Numbered from the stretch's first letter, positions 9,165 to 17,143 are shown. The stretch is DNA of 64,000 bases from an uncultured Bacteroidales bacterium (GCA_934700615.1 CAKUXR010000018.1:1-64000), one strand, 5' to 3'. A program made the numbers and translations. Notes: generated from the letters alone by a model not told the origin.

Positions 9165-10601
9165 ATGGGTAAGAAAGTTTGCATCGGTCTTTCCGGAGGT
9201 GTTGATTCAAGTGTGGCTGCTCTGCTTTTGAAGCAGCAGGGTTATGACGTATTCGCCATGTTCATGCAGAACTGGCATGATACGGAAGGCACTCTGCATG
9301 GAGACTGCGAGTGGGAAGAGGACCGGTTCGTGGCCGAGATGGTCGCGAGGAAAATCGGTATCCCGTTCTATTTCATTGACTTGAGCAATGAATATCGTCA
9401 GCGCGTGGTCGATTACATGTTCGACGAATATTCCAAGGGCAGGACTCCGAACCCGGATGTGCTCTGCAATCGTGAGATCAAGTTCGATGCATTTCTGAAG
9501 GCTGCCAGGAAGATGGGTGCTGACCTCGTTGCGACCGGACATTATTGCCGCAAGGAACCTGCACTTGGTCCTGACGGACAGCAACTTATGCGTGACGGGA
9601 AACCTGTCTGGAGAATTCTTGCCGGTTCGGACCCGAACAAGGACCAGAGCTATTTTCTTTGTCAATTGACTGAGGAGCAGCTTTCAATGGCGTTGTTTCC
9701 GATAGGGGACATTTGCAAGCCGGAGGTGCGACGTCTTGCTGCGGAGGCTGATTTGCCGTCTGCTGAAAAGAAGGATTCGCAGGGAATCTGTTTTGTGGGA
9801 AAAGTCGATTTGCCGGTCTTCCTGCAGCAGAAATTGAAATCTGTCGAGGGGGATGTCGTCGAGGTTTACGATGCTTTTTTCAATGTCTCCCCTCAGTATC
9901 AGTTCATAGGGTCCACTCTGGCATCATTGATGGTTTCAGGCAGCGAGGGTAATGTCAATCTCATAACTGATTATATTTCAGATGACAAGTCCGCCCATTC
10001 GGAAGCAGGCTCTTTCGAAGGAGGATGTCGTGCCGAGTCGATATATGACTTCGGCAAGGTCCGTGCCCTTTCTGATGAGGATTTCTTAAGACTTTCTGAA
10101 CCGGTGACTTATGATGACATCAAGTTCGAGACGGAGACTTATCGTTCAGGAAAGCATCATATAAAGAAGACTCGTTACAAGGCCAATCCTTATGGGGCGG
10201 TCGTCGGACGTCATGAGGGGGCGCAGTTCTATACTATCGGACAGCGGAAGGGCCTGAATATCGGCGGTCACAAGGATTCGCTTTTCGTGATTTCCACTGA
10301 CATTGACAAGAATATCATTTACGTGGGGGAGGGGCATCAGCACAAGGGCCTGTCGCGCAGTTGTCTTGTGGTGAGGCCGGACGAGATTCATTGGATTCGC
10401 GAGGATTTGCGTATGCAGCCGGGTGACATCAGGCGTTATCGTGTCCGTATCCGTTATCGCCAGCCTCTCCAGGATGCACTCCTGGTCATGCGTGAAGCCG
10501 GTTTGTTCATCCTTTTCGAGACCCCTCAGCGTGGCATTACGCCTGGCCAGTTCGCCGTATGGTACGACCGTGACGAAATGCTCGGCTCAGGAGTAATCTG
10601 A
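9165..10601 (+). CDS. mnmA: tRNA-specific 2-thiouridylase with internal insertion
   Basis: MnmA activates U34 of tRNA-Lys, Glu and Gln with ATP and inserts sulfur from a persulfide cysteine. Visible motifs: the PP-loop SGGVDSS at residues 10-16, the catalytic Cys in NPDVLCNREIKF, the second Cys in DSQGICFVG, and RHEGAQFYTIGQRKGL near 347-362. At 478 residues it is over 100 longer than the usual 350-370. The excess is one block, about residues 233-343, between EGDVVEV and the conserved VVGRHEGA. In most homologues these two motifs are only a few residues apart. The reading frame is intact, so it is an insertion domain and not a frameshift. It is transcribed alone. Confidence 0.92.
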   Translation: MGKKVCIGLSGGVDSSVAALLLKQQGYDVFAMFMQNWHDTEGTLHGDCEWEEDRFVAEMVARKIGIPFYFIDLSNEYRQRVVDYMFDEYSKGRTPNPDVLCNREIKFDAFLKAARKMGADLVATGHYCRKEPALGPDGQQLMRDGKPVWRILAGSDPNKDQSYFLCQLTEEQLSMALFPIGDICKPEVRRLAAEADLPSAEKKDSQGICFVGKVDLPVFLQQKLKSVEGDVVEVYDAFFNVSPQYQFIGSTLASLMVSGSEGNVNLITDYISDDKSAHSEAGSFEGGCRAESIYDFGKVRALSDEDFLRLSEPVTYDDIKFETETYRSGKHHIKKTRYKANPYGAVVGRHEGAQFYTIGQRKGLNIGGHKDSLFVISTDIDKNIIYVGEGHQHKGLSRSCLVVRPDEIHWIREDLRMQPGDIRRYRVRIRYRQPLQDALLVMREAGLFILFETPQRGITPGQFAVWYDRDEMLGSGVI

Positions 10602-10657
10602 TTTCCAGTCCCGGGATGCTCAGGATGATTTTCTATTGTCTCCTGTTGTCGTTTTTA

Positions 10658-10817
10658 AGTAAGCATGAAAAAATAAGTTGGTAAAGATTTGTGATGTATT
10701 TTCGAGGATAGATTCCTTTTCGAAGAAGGAGTGTACTGGACGTACACGACTGATGAAAAAAGGAATATAGACCGAAAAGACTAGCAAAGATTACCAAGTT
10801 ATTTTTTAAGGATTACT
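10658..10817. repeat. 160-bp palindromic dispersed repeat, copy 1
   Basis: This 160-bp unit begins AGTAAGCATG and ends AAGGATTACT, and it recurs at 23685-23844 with six differences by my comparison (about 96% identity). The outer 27 bases of each end are imperfect inverted repeats, each with AAAAAATAA, then C or G, then TTGGTAA. The middle holds the hairpin GTGTAC-TGGAC-GTACAC and a second pair of matching arms. It lies between the convergent mnmA and a small membrane-protein gene and supplies that gene's last codons and stop. No transposase is encoded. Confidence 0.85.
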
Positions 10818-11309
10818 AAGTTTTCGCATCAGGGAGAAGACCAGGTTTTGAGCCTTTCTGCTCGGGAGTATCCACAGCCAGGCGGTCAGACCGGCGCAGA
10901 CCAGTCCCTGAATCTTGGACAGCAGGCTTGAACCGAAGAAAATTTCAGTGAGCATAGTCAGCAGAAACATCAGCATTACGGCTCCACGCAGGATGGTGCT
11001 CCTGTTGCCCTCCTTGAAAGATGCCGCGTAACGGTAAATGGTCTTTCCGTCCTTTTCGGTCTCGCCGGCACTCTCCAGATGGCATGAAATGTAACGCTTT
11101 CTCCATGCGGAAGACCAGTCCAGAAACAAGTCGCAATCTCCTGTGGAATCCGGCAATATGGCTTCGCTCAATTCGCTGGGCCTCAGTACCTTGCCGTAAA
11201 CTTCCAACTCGGCCTTTACCTGACCAAGTGTGTTTCCGTAGTTCTCCTCTGTCTCGAAAAGAGTCATTCCCGCGTCCATCATCTGGACTTTAGTATCAAA
11301 TTTTTTCAT
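10806..11309 (-). CDS. Hypothetical membrane protein
   Basis: A 167-residue protein that I do not recognise. Residues 1-110 are soluble and mixed in character. Two hydrophobic segments, about residues 112-130 and 133-155, look like a membrane hairpin near the C-terminus, followed by a basic tail. I chose ATG 11309 (MKKFDTKV) rather than 11339. The last residues, stop codon and probable terminator come from the 160-bp repeat, so the natural C-terminus may have been altered by the insertion. It shares an interlocked promoter with the divergent binding-protein gene. Confidence 0.65.
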   Translation of the reverse strand: MKKFDTKVQMMDAGMTLFETEENYGNTLGQVKAELEVYGKVLRPSELSEAILPDSTGDCDLFLDWSSAWRKRYISCHLESAGETEKDGKTIYRYAASFKEGNRSTILRGAVMLMFLLTMLTEIFFGSSLLSKIQGLVCAGLTAWLWILPSRKAQNLVFSLMRKLSNP

Positions 11310-11332
11310 GTTTCCGTCGTTTCGACCATAAA

Positions 11333-11364
11333 TTTTCACAATCCATGCAAAATTAATAATTTTG
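11333..11364 (+). promoter_or_regulatory. Promoter of the binding-protein gene, interlocked with a divergent promoter
   Basis: TAATTTTG at 11357-11364 is an exact TAnnTTTG, with TTTT at 11333-11336 as a -33 element at 20-base spacing. The predicted start near 11371 leaves a leader of only about 16 bases. Confidence 0.6.
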
Positions 11365-11378
11365 ACGGATTAAGTAAA
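11348..11378 (-). promoter_or_regulatory. Promoter of the hypothetical membrane-protein gene
   Basis: CAAAATTA at 11348-11355 reads TAATTTTG on the minus strand. TAAA at 11375-11378 is a near-match to a -33 element at about 19-base spacing. One base separates it from the plus-strand -7 element, so the two promoters overlap and may exclude each other. Confidence 0.55.
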
Positions 11379-11386
11379 GCTACCCG

Positions 11387-12409
11387 ATGACAAGACATCT
11401 GAAAATCATATCTGCCCTGATTGCCACGCTGACATTTGTTTTCAGCTGCGGCAGACACGCCGATACGGCCGGCAACATTGACAAAGCGCATTTCAGCATT
11501 GACATAAACGGCAAGGAAGTAACGATACGGACTGCCGCCGACAGTATTACATTTACTCCGCCATTGCGCAGGCTTGTCTGTATGTCTACAAGTTACGTCG
11601 CTTACCTGTCTTCTGTCGGAGCAGCCGATGCGGTCTGTGGCGTCTCAGGAATCCGTTATCTCACAGATACTTGTGTCATAAGACGTTACGAGGAAGGCCT
11701 GGTCGCCGATGTCGGCTCGGAAGCCGCTCCTGACTACGAAAAAATCGTCGGACTCGCACCGGATCTCGTGCTGACATATTCAATGCCGGGCAGCACCTTC
11801 GTGTCGCATCTCCGTTCGCTCGGCATCCCCGTCCTGGTCCTCGACGATTACCTAGAAAACAGCCCGCTCGCACGCGCATCTTACGTAAAAATTTTTGGGT
11901 CAATGACAGGAAAAATGGCAGTGGCAGATTCTGTCTATGATACTGTCTGTCAGTCATATAATGAAATCATGTCCGGTGCAGGAAACTCGCCCCGCGTCAA
12001 TGTCCTGATGAATATCCCGTATGGTGATGCCTGGTATATTCCCGGAGGCGAAAACTACATGACACGACTCGTCAATGACGCCGGCGGCAACGTGCTGGGT
12101 GCCGTGCAGGGCAAAACCGAATCATCCGTGATTTCTGTTGAGCAGGCCCTCGGCTATTCCACAGAAGCCGACTTTTGGCTCAATACCGGGTGGTGTGACA
12201 CCCGCATTGACCTGTACTCTCAGAATCCTGTCTTCAGGTCAATGCAAGTGCAGAAGATTTTCAATAATACCCTTCGGGTGACTCCGGGCGGAGGCAATGA
12301 TTTCTGGGAAAGCGGTGCGGTTCGTCCTGACCTCATCCTTCATGACCTCGTGCAGATTTTCCATCAGCAGAACCCCGATACTTTATATTACTACAAGGAA
12401 GTGCTCTGA
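11387..12409 (+). CDS. Metal-chelate/cobalamin ABC transporter substrate-binding lipoprotein
   Basis: A 340-residue periplasmic binding protein of the Peripla_BP_2 (BtuF/FepB/FhuD) type, which captures iron-siderophore, heme or corrinoid complexes for an ABC importer. The N-terminus is a lipoprotein signal ending FVFSC (Cys21). The two lobes are recognisable: residues about 60-150 with YEKIVGLAPDLVLTY, and about 200-335 with an alpha-helical backbone between. No permease or ATPase gene lies beside it, so its partners must be elsewhere. The substrate cannot be decided from sequence; BtuF-like use is plausible. Confidence 0.82.
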   Translation: MTRHLKIISALIATLTFVFSCGRHADTAGNIDKAHFSIDINGKEVTIRTAADSITFTPPLRRLVCMSTSYVAYLSSVGAADAVCGVSGIRYLTDTCVIRRYEEGLVADVGSEAAPDYEKIVGLAPDLVLTYSMPGSTFVSHLRSLGIPVLVLDDYLENSPLARASYVKIFGSMTGKMAVADSVYDTVCQSYNEIMSGAGNSPRVNVLMNIPYGDAWYIPGGENYMTRLVNDAGGNVLGAVQGKTESSVISVEQALGYSTEADFWLNTGWCDTRIDLYSQNPVFRSMQVQKIFNNTLRVTPGGGNDFWESGAVRPDLILHDLVQIFHQQNPDTLYYYKEVL

Positions 12410-12488
12410 ATTTAAATCCGGATTCGTATCATTTGCATCCCATTGAAAAGTTTTTTGTCCGATATGCAATAAATCCAGAAAAAAGCAT

Positions 12489-12496
12489 TACATTTG
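12489..12496 (+). promoter_or_regulatory. -7 element of the tRNA-Thr promoter
   Basis: TACATTTG fits TAnnTTTG and lies 35 bases upstream of the tRNA. The nearest TTTG upstream (12454-12457) is 31 bases away, longer than usual, so only the -7 part is well supported. Confidence 0.5.
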
Positions 12497-12530
12497 TAAT
12501 CCGCTTTGGCTCGACCATTGCGTCAATGTT

Positions 12531-12606
12531 GCCACTTTAGCTCAGTTGGTAGAGCAGCGCATTCGTAATGCGCAGGTCGAGGGTTCGAACCCCTTGAGTG
12601 GCTCCA
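12531..12606 (+). tRNA. tRNA-Thr (anticodon CGT)
   Basis: A complete cloverleaf: acceptor GCCACTT pairs with GAGTGGC (one G-T), the D-loop contains AGTTGGTAGA, and the anticodon stem GCGCA/TGCGC closes the loop TTCGTAA with anticodon CGT at 12564-12566. The T-arm is GAGGG-TTCGAAC-CCCTT. The 3' CCA is encoded. It reads ACG codons. A terminator follows directly. Confidence 0.96.
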
Positions 12607-12614
12607 AACAAAAT

Positions 12615-12651
12615 CGGCTGATAATCAATAATTTGATTGTCAGCCGTTTTT
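12615..12651 (+). terminator. Terminator of tRNA-Thr
   Basis: CGGCTGATAATCAA pairs with TTGATTGTCAGCCG, with one mismatch and a 4-base loop, followed by TTTTT. It lies 9 bases after the tRNA. Confidence 0.85.
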
Positions 12652-12684
12652 GTATATCCATCTATCTCTGCCTACCAACGATAA

Positions 12685-12768
12685 AAATGGTGTAAAAATT
12701 GGCCTGATTTTACACCATTTGTCTCAAAAATGATAATCGGTGTAAAAAAAGCCTCATTTTTACACCGA
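12685..12768. repeat. Two tandem hairpins sharing GGTGTAAAA arms
   Basis: Two palindromic units follow each other. Unit 1 has 13-bp arms at 12685-12697 and 12708-12720 (AAATGGTGTAAAA). Unit 2 has 12-bp arms at 12737-12748 and 12757-12768 (TCGGTGTAAAAA). Both arms contain GGTGTAAAA and both loops contain GCCT, so the units are related copies. They lie 29 bases beyond the stop of the minus-strand flavoprotein gene and may end its transcript, but a duplicated palindrome is unusual for a plain terminator. Confidence 0.7.
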
Positions 12769-12796
12769 ATTGCAGTCACATGCAAGGTAAATATCC

Positions 12797-14143
12797 CTAG
12801 CACGACAACGCCGCAGAAATACCTGCAAGATAACCTGTCGAAAATGCGATGTGAAGATTATAGCCTCCTGTATCTGCATCTATATCAAGCACTTCGCCGC
12901 AGAGATACAACCCCTCGCATTTTCTGGAAGCCAATGTCTTGGGAATGACTTCATCAGCGGAAACGCCACCGGCAGTAATCACGCAACGCTCATAGCCGAC
13001 ATATCCCTCGATCTCGAACTCCCAGCGCCTCATGGCATTGACCAGCGCCTTGACTTTCATTGACTCGCGTCCCTTCGGACCGGAGAAAAACTCGGGATGA
13101 CACTTCATGAAAGCAGGTATGAGATCCCATGGCATCAGTTTGCCCAGCAGAATCTTGGTAACCTGACGTACAGGCTTGCCGCTGCTGCGCGGGTCCTTCA
13201 TCACCTCACGCCACAAGTCATTGACGCGAGACGAAAACTCCTCTTCAGGCACACCCGGCTTCATGTCAATCAGAATTTTTGCCTTGCCGCCGTTGATCAG
13301 CGACTTGACCGCGTTCCGGCTCATCGTAAAACCTGCCGGGCCCTCGAGTCCGCCATCGGTAAAGTCAATGTCACCCTCCATTTCCTGTGCCTCTATACCA
13401 TTGACCTCCAATTTGATGCCGATATTTTTCAATGAATTTCCGCAGAGAGCCGCACCTGTCTCTGAGAGGGGAGTGCTCCTGTCAATATGACACTTCATAT
13501 CAGCCTTGAATCCTTCCGGAATGAGTTTATAACCTTTCGGAACGAGAGCTGTCAATGACGGGAAACATTGCTTTATCGTGTGCCCGAGTTTCTGGGCCAC
13601 GTCATATCCGAATCCTGTGGAACCTGTTGAAGGATATGACAATCCTCCGGTTGCGACAATCAGTTTGGACGATGTGAATGACCTTCCTCCGGCTAGTGTC
13701 ACAGTGAAGCAGGAAGAATCGTGGACGACATCTGTCACATCAGCATTGACCTCAATCCTTGCGCCGGCATGCAATGCCGCATCTGCGAGGGCATCGACGA
13801 CATCCATTGACTTGTGCGAAATCGGGAAGGCGCGGTCTCCGCGTTCGACGACGGACTCCATCCCGTTCTGGCTGAAGAAGTCTATCAGGGCATCGGGGGT
13901 GAGGTTGTAGAATGACGGGCGCAGTACATTGGAATTGGCCCTGACATGAGATGAAAAATCGCTCCATGACTTCACATTGGTAAAATTGCAACGCCCTTTT
14001 CCTGTAATCATGATTTTTCTTCCCGGACGTGGCATCTTTTCGAGCACAAGGACGCTGACTTTTTTGCTGCTCGCCTTGCATGCCCCATAAGCCGCCATCA
14101 GTCCGGAAGCACCGCCTCCGATTATGATGATGTCGTAATTCAT
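12797..14143 (-). CDS. HI0933/YhiN family FAD-dependent oxidoreductase
   Basis: A 448-residue cytoplasmic flavoprotein. The FAD-binding Rossmann motif IIIGGGASGLMAA lies at residues 5-17, followed by GRKIMITGKGRCNFTN, the signature of the HI0933 (BaiN/YhiN) group. The C-terminal FAD contact is GLYLCGEVLDIDADTGGYN. Length is typical. Family members are annotated as aminoacetone oxidase-like or as reductases, but the physiological reaction is not settled. It is the last gene of the dnaN operon, 5 bases after the small upstream gene. Confidence 0.88.
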   Translation of the reverse strand: MNYDIIIIGGGASGLMAAYGACKASSKKVSVLVLEKMPRPGRKIMITGKGRCNFTNVKSWSDFSSHVRANSNVLRPSFYNLTPDALIDFFSQNGMESVVERGDRAFPISHKSMDVVDALADAALHAGARIEVNADVTDVVHDSSCFTVTLAGGRSFTSSKLIVATGGLSYPSTGSTGFGYDVAQKLGHTIKQCFPSLTALVPKGYKLIPEGFKADMKCHIDRSTPLSETGAALCGNSLKNIGIKLEVNGIEAQEMEGDIDFTDGGLEGPAGFTMSRNAVKSLINGGKAKILIDMKPGVPEEEFSSRVNDLWREVMKDPRSSGKPVRQVTKILLGKLMPWDLIPAFMKCHPEFFSGPKGRESMKVKALVNAMRRWEFEIEGYVGYERCVITAGGVSADEVIPKTLASRKCEGLYLCGEVLDIDADTGGYNLHIAFSTGYLAGISAALSC

Positions 14144-14148
14144 TGGAG

Positions 14149-14712
14149 TTACTTGATATTGAAACTGACGGTCTCGTTGCCGCAGAAGGTCCCGTGGATA
14201 TTGACAATGCCTTCTGCTCTGTCATACAGCATCTTACGGCTGTCCAGCTCTATGGCGACAAGGTCTCCCGTCCTGATGTATATCTTGCGCGTGGCTTCCT
14301 CTATGGCCTCTTCGATTCTGGCCAGGCCTTCGGTGGAAGTGCGGAAAATCTCTTTCCCGTCCTTGCTGAGAATGAACTCGTTGCCGGCAGTGCCGAATAC
14401 GCATTTCTGATAGAGAGGTGCCGGAAGAAAAGAGGTATGGTCAATGCATGAAGCACATGCAAAGTCTTCTTCTCCTCCGCGAAGCAAGTTCTCGGGATAG
14501 AGAAGAAGACCATAATTTGCAGAGTCATAATATCTTGACGCGAACCTCAGCCCCACGCTCTTTCCCGGTTTGCTGATCCTTGCGAAAAGAACTGGAGTGA
14601 AACTCAATGTCTCTATGAAATCCTGCGGGTAGATGTCCTCGTTGTCCTTCTCCCATGTGGTATCGGGACGGACGATGACATTACCTCCGAAAGTCTTTAC
14701 TATGATGTTCAT
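14149..14712 (-). CDS. Conserved hypothetical protein, possibly fumarylacetoacetase-fold
   Basis: A 187-residue soluble protein of uncertain family. The middle (residues 30-75) and the C-terminus, with RTGDLVAIEL, faintly resemble the fumarylacetoacetate hydrolase C-terminal fold, where a GDL/I step precedes the last strands. The metal-binding EXE motif expected for that enzyme is not evident. I offer the fold only as a guess. It has no signal peptide or membrane segment. It sits inside the dnaN operon, 21 bases downstream of the exonuclease and 5 bases upstream of the flavoprotein. Confidence 0.6.
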   Translation of the reverse strand: MNIIVKTFGGNVIVRPDTTWEKDNEDIYPQDFIETLSFTPVLFARISKPGKSVGLRFASRYYDSANYGLLLYPENLLRGGEEDFACASCIDHTSFLPAPLYQKCVFGTAGNEFILSKDGKEIFRTSTEGLARIEEAIEEATRKIYIRTGDLVAIELDSRKMLYDRAEGIVNIHGTFCGNETVSFNIK

Positions 14713-14733
14713 TACTCAAGTGGGACAACGTGG

Positions 14734-15711
14734 TTATTTGTTTCCGAACTTGTTCTGCAGCGCGCCCAAAGCCTTCTTCAAATCCTCGCCTTCGAGTGGT
14801 TTGCTCATTGCCTCTTTCTTTTCCTTGTCGAATTTCTCTTTCAGCAGGGCAAACTGACGCTTGGTGTCCATGGTGAATTCACCATTTTCAATCCATGCGA
14901 AATACGCAGGCTCAGTCTCATAGACCTCCCTCGCGGTATGGCCTCTGTGCTTTCCGAAACTTATGACAGGCTCATTGTCCTTTCCCAGGGCAAGTCTTCC
15001 TGCATAATCCACTGTACGCGGACGTCCGCCGACATTTGAAAGGAAGGTCACGTCGTTCTTGAGCGGGTTCTCGTGATACTTGTCTGGCTCCTGATACATG
15101 TCCAGCTGGCCTTTGAGTACCTCATAAGTAGCAACTGTATCAGCCTCAGCCGAATGTGCATTCTTGAAATCCTCACCGCCGCAGTAGAACCTGTACGCTG
15201 CCTTGAGATTCCTCGGCTCCATATAATGATATATGGTCTGGACGTCGATCATCTGCTTTGAGTGAAGGTCAATGTCAAGAGAGTCGAGGACTTTCTGCGC
15301 CTTGTCCTTCTTGTCGGCCGGCGTCTTTGCATCAGCTATGCGCTCGTTGCAATATGCGCGGGCCCTTTCTATTTCCTCGGCAAGCATCGGCAAATCGAAC
15401 TTGGTGGAGTTGTATCCTGCCAAGTCGCTGTCTTTCAGCCAATCCACAACCTCAGGTGCGATTTCGATGAATTTCTTCTCTCCGGCGACGTCTTCGTCCT
15501 TGATGCCGTTCACGGCGCTGGCTCCCGGGTCCATGCTTTTCTGCTTCTTGGCCTTATAATCCCAAGGGCACACCCTCCAGGTCTTGATTTCATCATGACC
15601 GTCAGGGAACACTTTCACGAAAGAGAGCTCTACGATAGAGTCTGACACAATGTTAAGGCCTGTGCTTTCAATGTCGAAGAAAAGCAGAGGCCTGTCAAGA
15701 TGAAGCTGCAT
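14734..15711 (-). CDS. DEDDh 3'-5' exonuclease (DnaQ/ExoX-like)
   Basis: A 325-residue exonuclease. Motif ExoI is FFDIEST (residues 11-17), ExoII is GYNSTKFDLPML, and ExoIII is HSAEAD, whose His and Asp place it in the DEDDh class. After the catalytic domain comes FGKHRGHTAREVYETEP and a nearby YFAWIENGEF, like the C-terminal domain found in exodeoxyribonuclease X-type proteins. The tail is lysine-rich. It lies 2 bases downstream of dnaN, so translation is probably coupled. Pairing with the sliding clamp suggests a role in proofreading or repair. Confidence 0.88.
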   Translation of the reverse strand: MQLHLDRPLLFFDIESTGLNIVSDSIVELSFVKVFPDGHDEIKTWRVCPWDYKAKKQKSMDPGASAVNGIKDEDVAGEKKFIEIAPEVVDWLKDSDLAGYNSTKFDLPMLAEEIERARAYCNERIADAKTPADKKDKAQKVLDSLDIDLHSKQMIDVQTIYHYMEPRNLKAAYRFYCGGEDFKNAHSAEADTVATYEVLKGQLDMYQEPDKYHENPLKNDVTFLSNVGGRPRTVDYAGRLALGKDNEPVISFGKHRGHTAREVYETEPAYFAWIENGEFTMDTKRQFALLKEKFDKEKKEAMSKPLEGEDLKKALGALQNKFGNK

Positions 15712-15713
15712 AA

Positions 15714-16844
15714 CTATTTGACCATTATAGGCATTACGATACCGAATACCTTCTCGCTCTTGGCTTCTTCCTCAGAAGGCAGAAGCAATGCCGACCTTCT
15801 CTTGTCCACGAATTTCATGACGATTTCCTCGCATGAGAGGTTTGACAACATCTCGATGATGTGTGTGGACTTGAAACCGATTACCAGGTCGCTTCCGTCA
15901 TATTGACATGCAACTTTCTCGTGTGCTGCAATTTCGAAACCAGGGTCCTGTGCTGAAATCTCCAATGAACCCGGTGTAAGCTCGAACTTGATGTGGTTTG
16001 AACCTTTCGGTGAGCAGACTGAAATTCGGCGTACCGTATTCAGAAGCTGAACCCTGTTGATTCTCAGGATATTGGAGTTGTTCTGCGGGATAATGGTCCT
16101 GTAGTCAGGATATTTTCCCACCACGAGGCAGCAGATGATGGTCGTGTTGTCAAACTGGAACACGGCTGTCTTGGAATCGAACTTGATCGAAACTGTCTCG
16201 ACATCCTTGCCTATGATTGACTTGAGTACGGCCGCATGTTTCTTGTTCAGGATGAATGAGCAAGGAGCCTCGGCTTTCACTTCGTCAGTCGTCTGGTAGC
16301 ATGTAAGTTTCTGAAGGTCAGATGCTACCAAAGTGGTGGAATCAGGTGTGATGTCGAAGAATATACTGTTCATTACCGGGCGGTTGTCCTCGTCGGAAGA
16401 AGCGTAGATTGTCTTTCCGATACCGTCCGCGAGACTCTGTGCAGGGAATTCGATAGTTGTCGCGTCATCTCCTGCAGACTGGGCCTCAGGATAATCGTCA
16501 GGATTGAAGTAAGGCAATGTGGATGAACCGCTTGACCATGTGCACTCGAACTGGTTGTCGCTGATGGTGCTGATGGTGATAGGCTGGTCAGGAAGTTCCT
16601 TGAGAAGATCATTGAGCTGCCTTGCAGGTACGGCGATGCGTCCTTCGTCCTCCGGTCTGACAGGATCAATGCTGATGCGTGTCTTCATTGTGATTTCCTT
16701 GTCGGAGGCTGTTACTTCGAGTTTGTCTCCGCTCAGCACGAACAGATAGTCTTCGAGGATGGCTTCTGTCGTCTTGGCAGGGATTGCCTTGGCTACAGTC
16801 AGAAGTCCTTTCAGAAGTTCTGAACTGGATATGACGAGTTTCAT
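15714..16844 (-). CDS. dnaN: DNA polymerase III subunit beta (sliding clamp)
   Basis: A 376-residue clamp subunit that dimerises around DNA and tethers polymerase III. It has the three-fold repeated clamp domain and normal length. Recognisable landmarks are the N-terminus MKLVISSSELLKGL, the central region with RPVMNSIFFDI, and the C-terminus ending in VFGIVMPIMVK, close to the usual peptide-binding-pocket tail. It is the first gene of a four-gene minus-strand operon. No dnaA or oriC features lie beside it. Confidence 0.95.
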   Translation of the reverse strand: MKLVISSSELLKGLLTVAKAIPAKTTEAILEDYLFVLSGDKLEVTASDKEITMKTRISIDPVRPEDEGRIAVPARQLNDLLKELPDQPITISTISDNQFECTWSSGSSTLPYFNPDDYPEAQSAGDDATTIEFPAQSLADGIGKTIYASSDEDNRPVMNSIFFDITPDSTTLVASDLQKLTCYQTTDEVKAEAPCSFILNKKHAAVLKSIIGKDVETVSIKFDSKTAVFQFDNTTIICCLVVGKYPDYRTIIPQNNSNILRINRVQLLNTVRRISVCSPKGSNHIKFELTPGSLEISAQDPGFEIAAHEKVACQYDGSDLVIGFKSTHIIEMLSNLSCEEIVMKFVDKRRSALLLPSEEEAKSEKVFGIVMPIMVK

Positions 16845-16959
16845 ATTATTATAATTTTATTGTTTTCGTTCATGTTGCCGCTAAGATGGTTACGGAGCTC
16901 CGGCAGATGTCCCCATGTGCTCCTTCAAGCATGTGCCGTCCATTAGTGGCCACTCATTA

Positions 16960-16967
16960 CAAAGGTA
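16960..16967 (-). promoter_or_regulatory. -7 element of the dnaN promoter
   Basis: CAAAGGTA on the plus strand reads TACCTTTG on the minus strand, an exact TAnnTTTG. It is about 115 bases upstream of the dnaN start. A clear -33 element is not visible. Confidence 0.5.
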
Positions 16968-17044
16968 TATAATTTTCCTGAATTGTGGCATATAATTTGA
17001 TTTTTAGTCGTCCGGTCTCCGAAGGGTGGCTATCGGCAGGAGCG

Positions 17045-17071
17045 GGTCAATGCTGCAAATTGACATTGACC
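17045..17071. repeat. Inverted pair of the over-represented heptamer
   Basis: GGTCAATG at 17045-17052 and CATTGACC at 17064-17071 are exact reverse complements separated by 11 bases. Each contains one copy of the over-represented word GTCAATG. They lie in the gap between the divergent dnaN and htrA genes, so an ordinary terminator role is not expected. Confidence 0.75.
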
Positions 17072-17143
17072 TTTCTCCTGCGCGGCGAAATGCCGGACTT
17101 CGGGGGCGCGACACATATTTTGAAACATAAAAATTCAGATATT

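Noticed and set aside
10602..10830. The 160-bp repeat as an insertion sequence
   Set aside because: It encodes no transposase and is far too short for an autonomous element. MITE or REP-like status is only a possibility.
12531..12796. Integration site of a mobile element at tRNA-Thr
   Set aside because: No repeat of the tRNA 3' end was found downstream, and no integrase is present. The following genes are ordinary.
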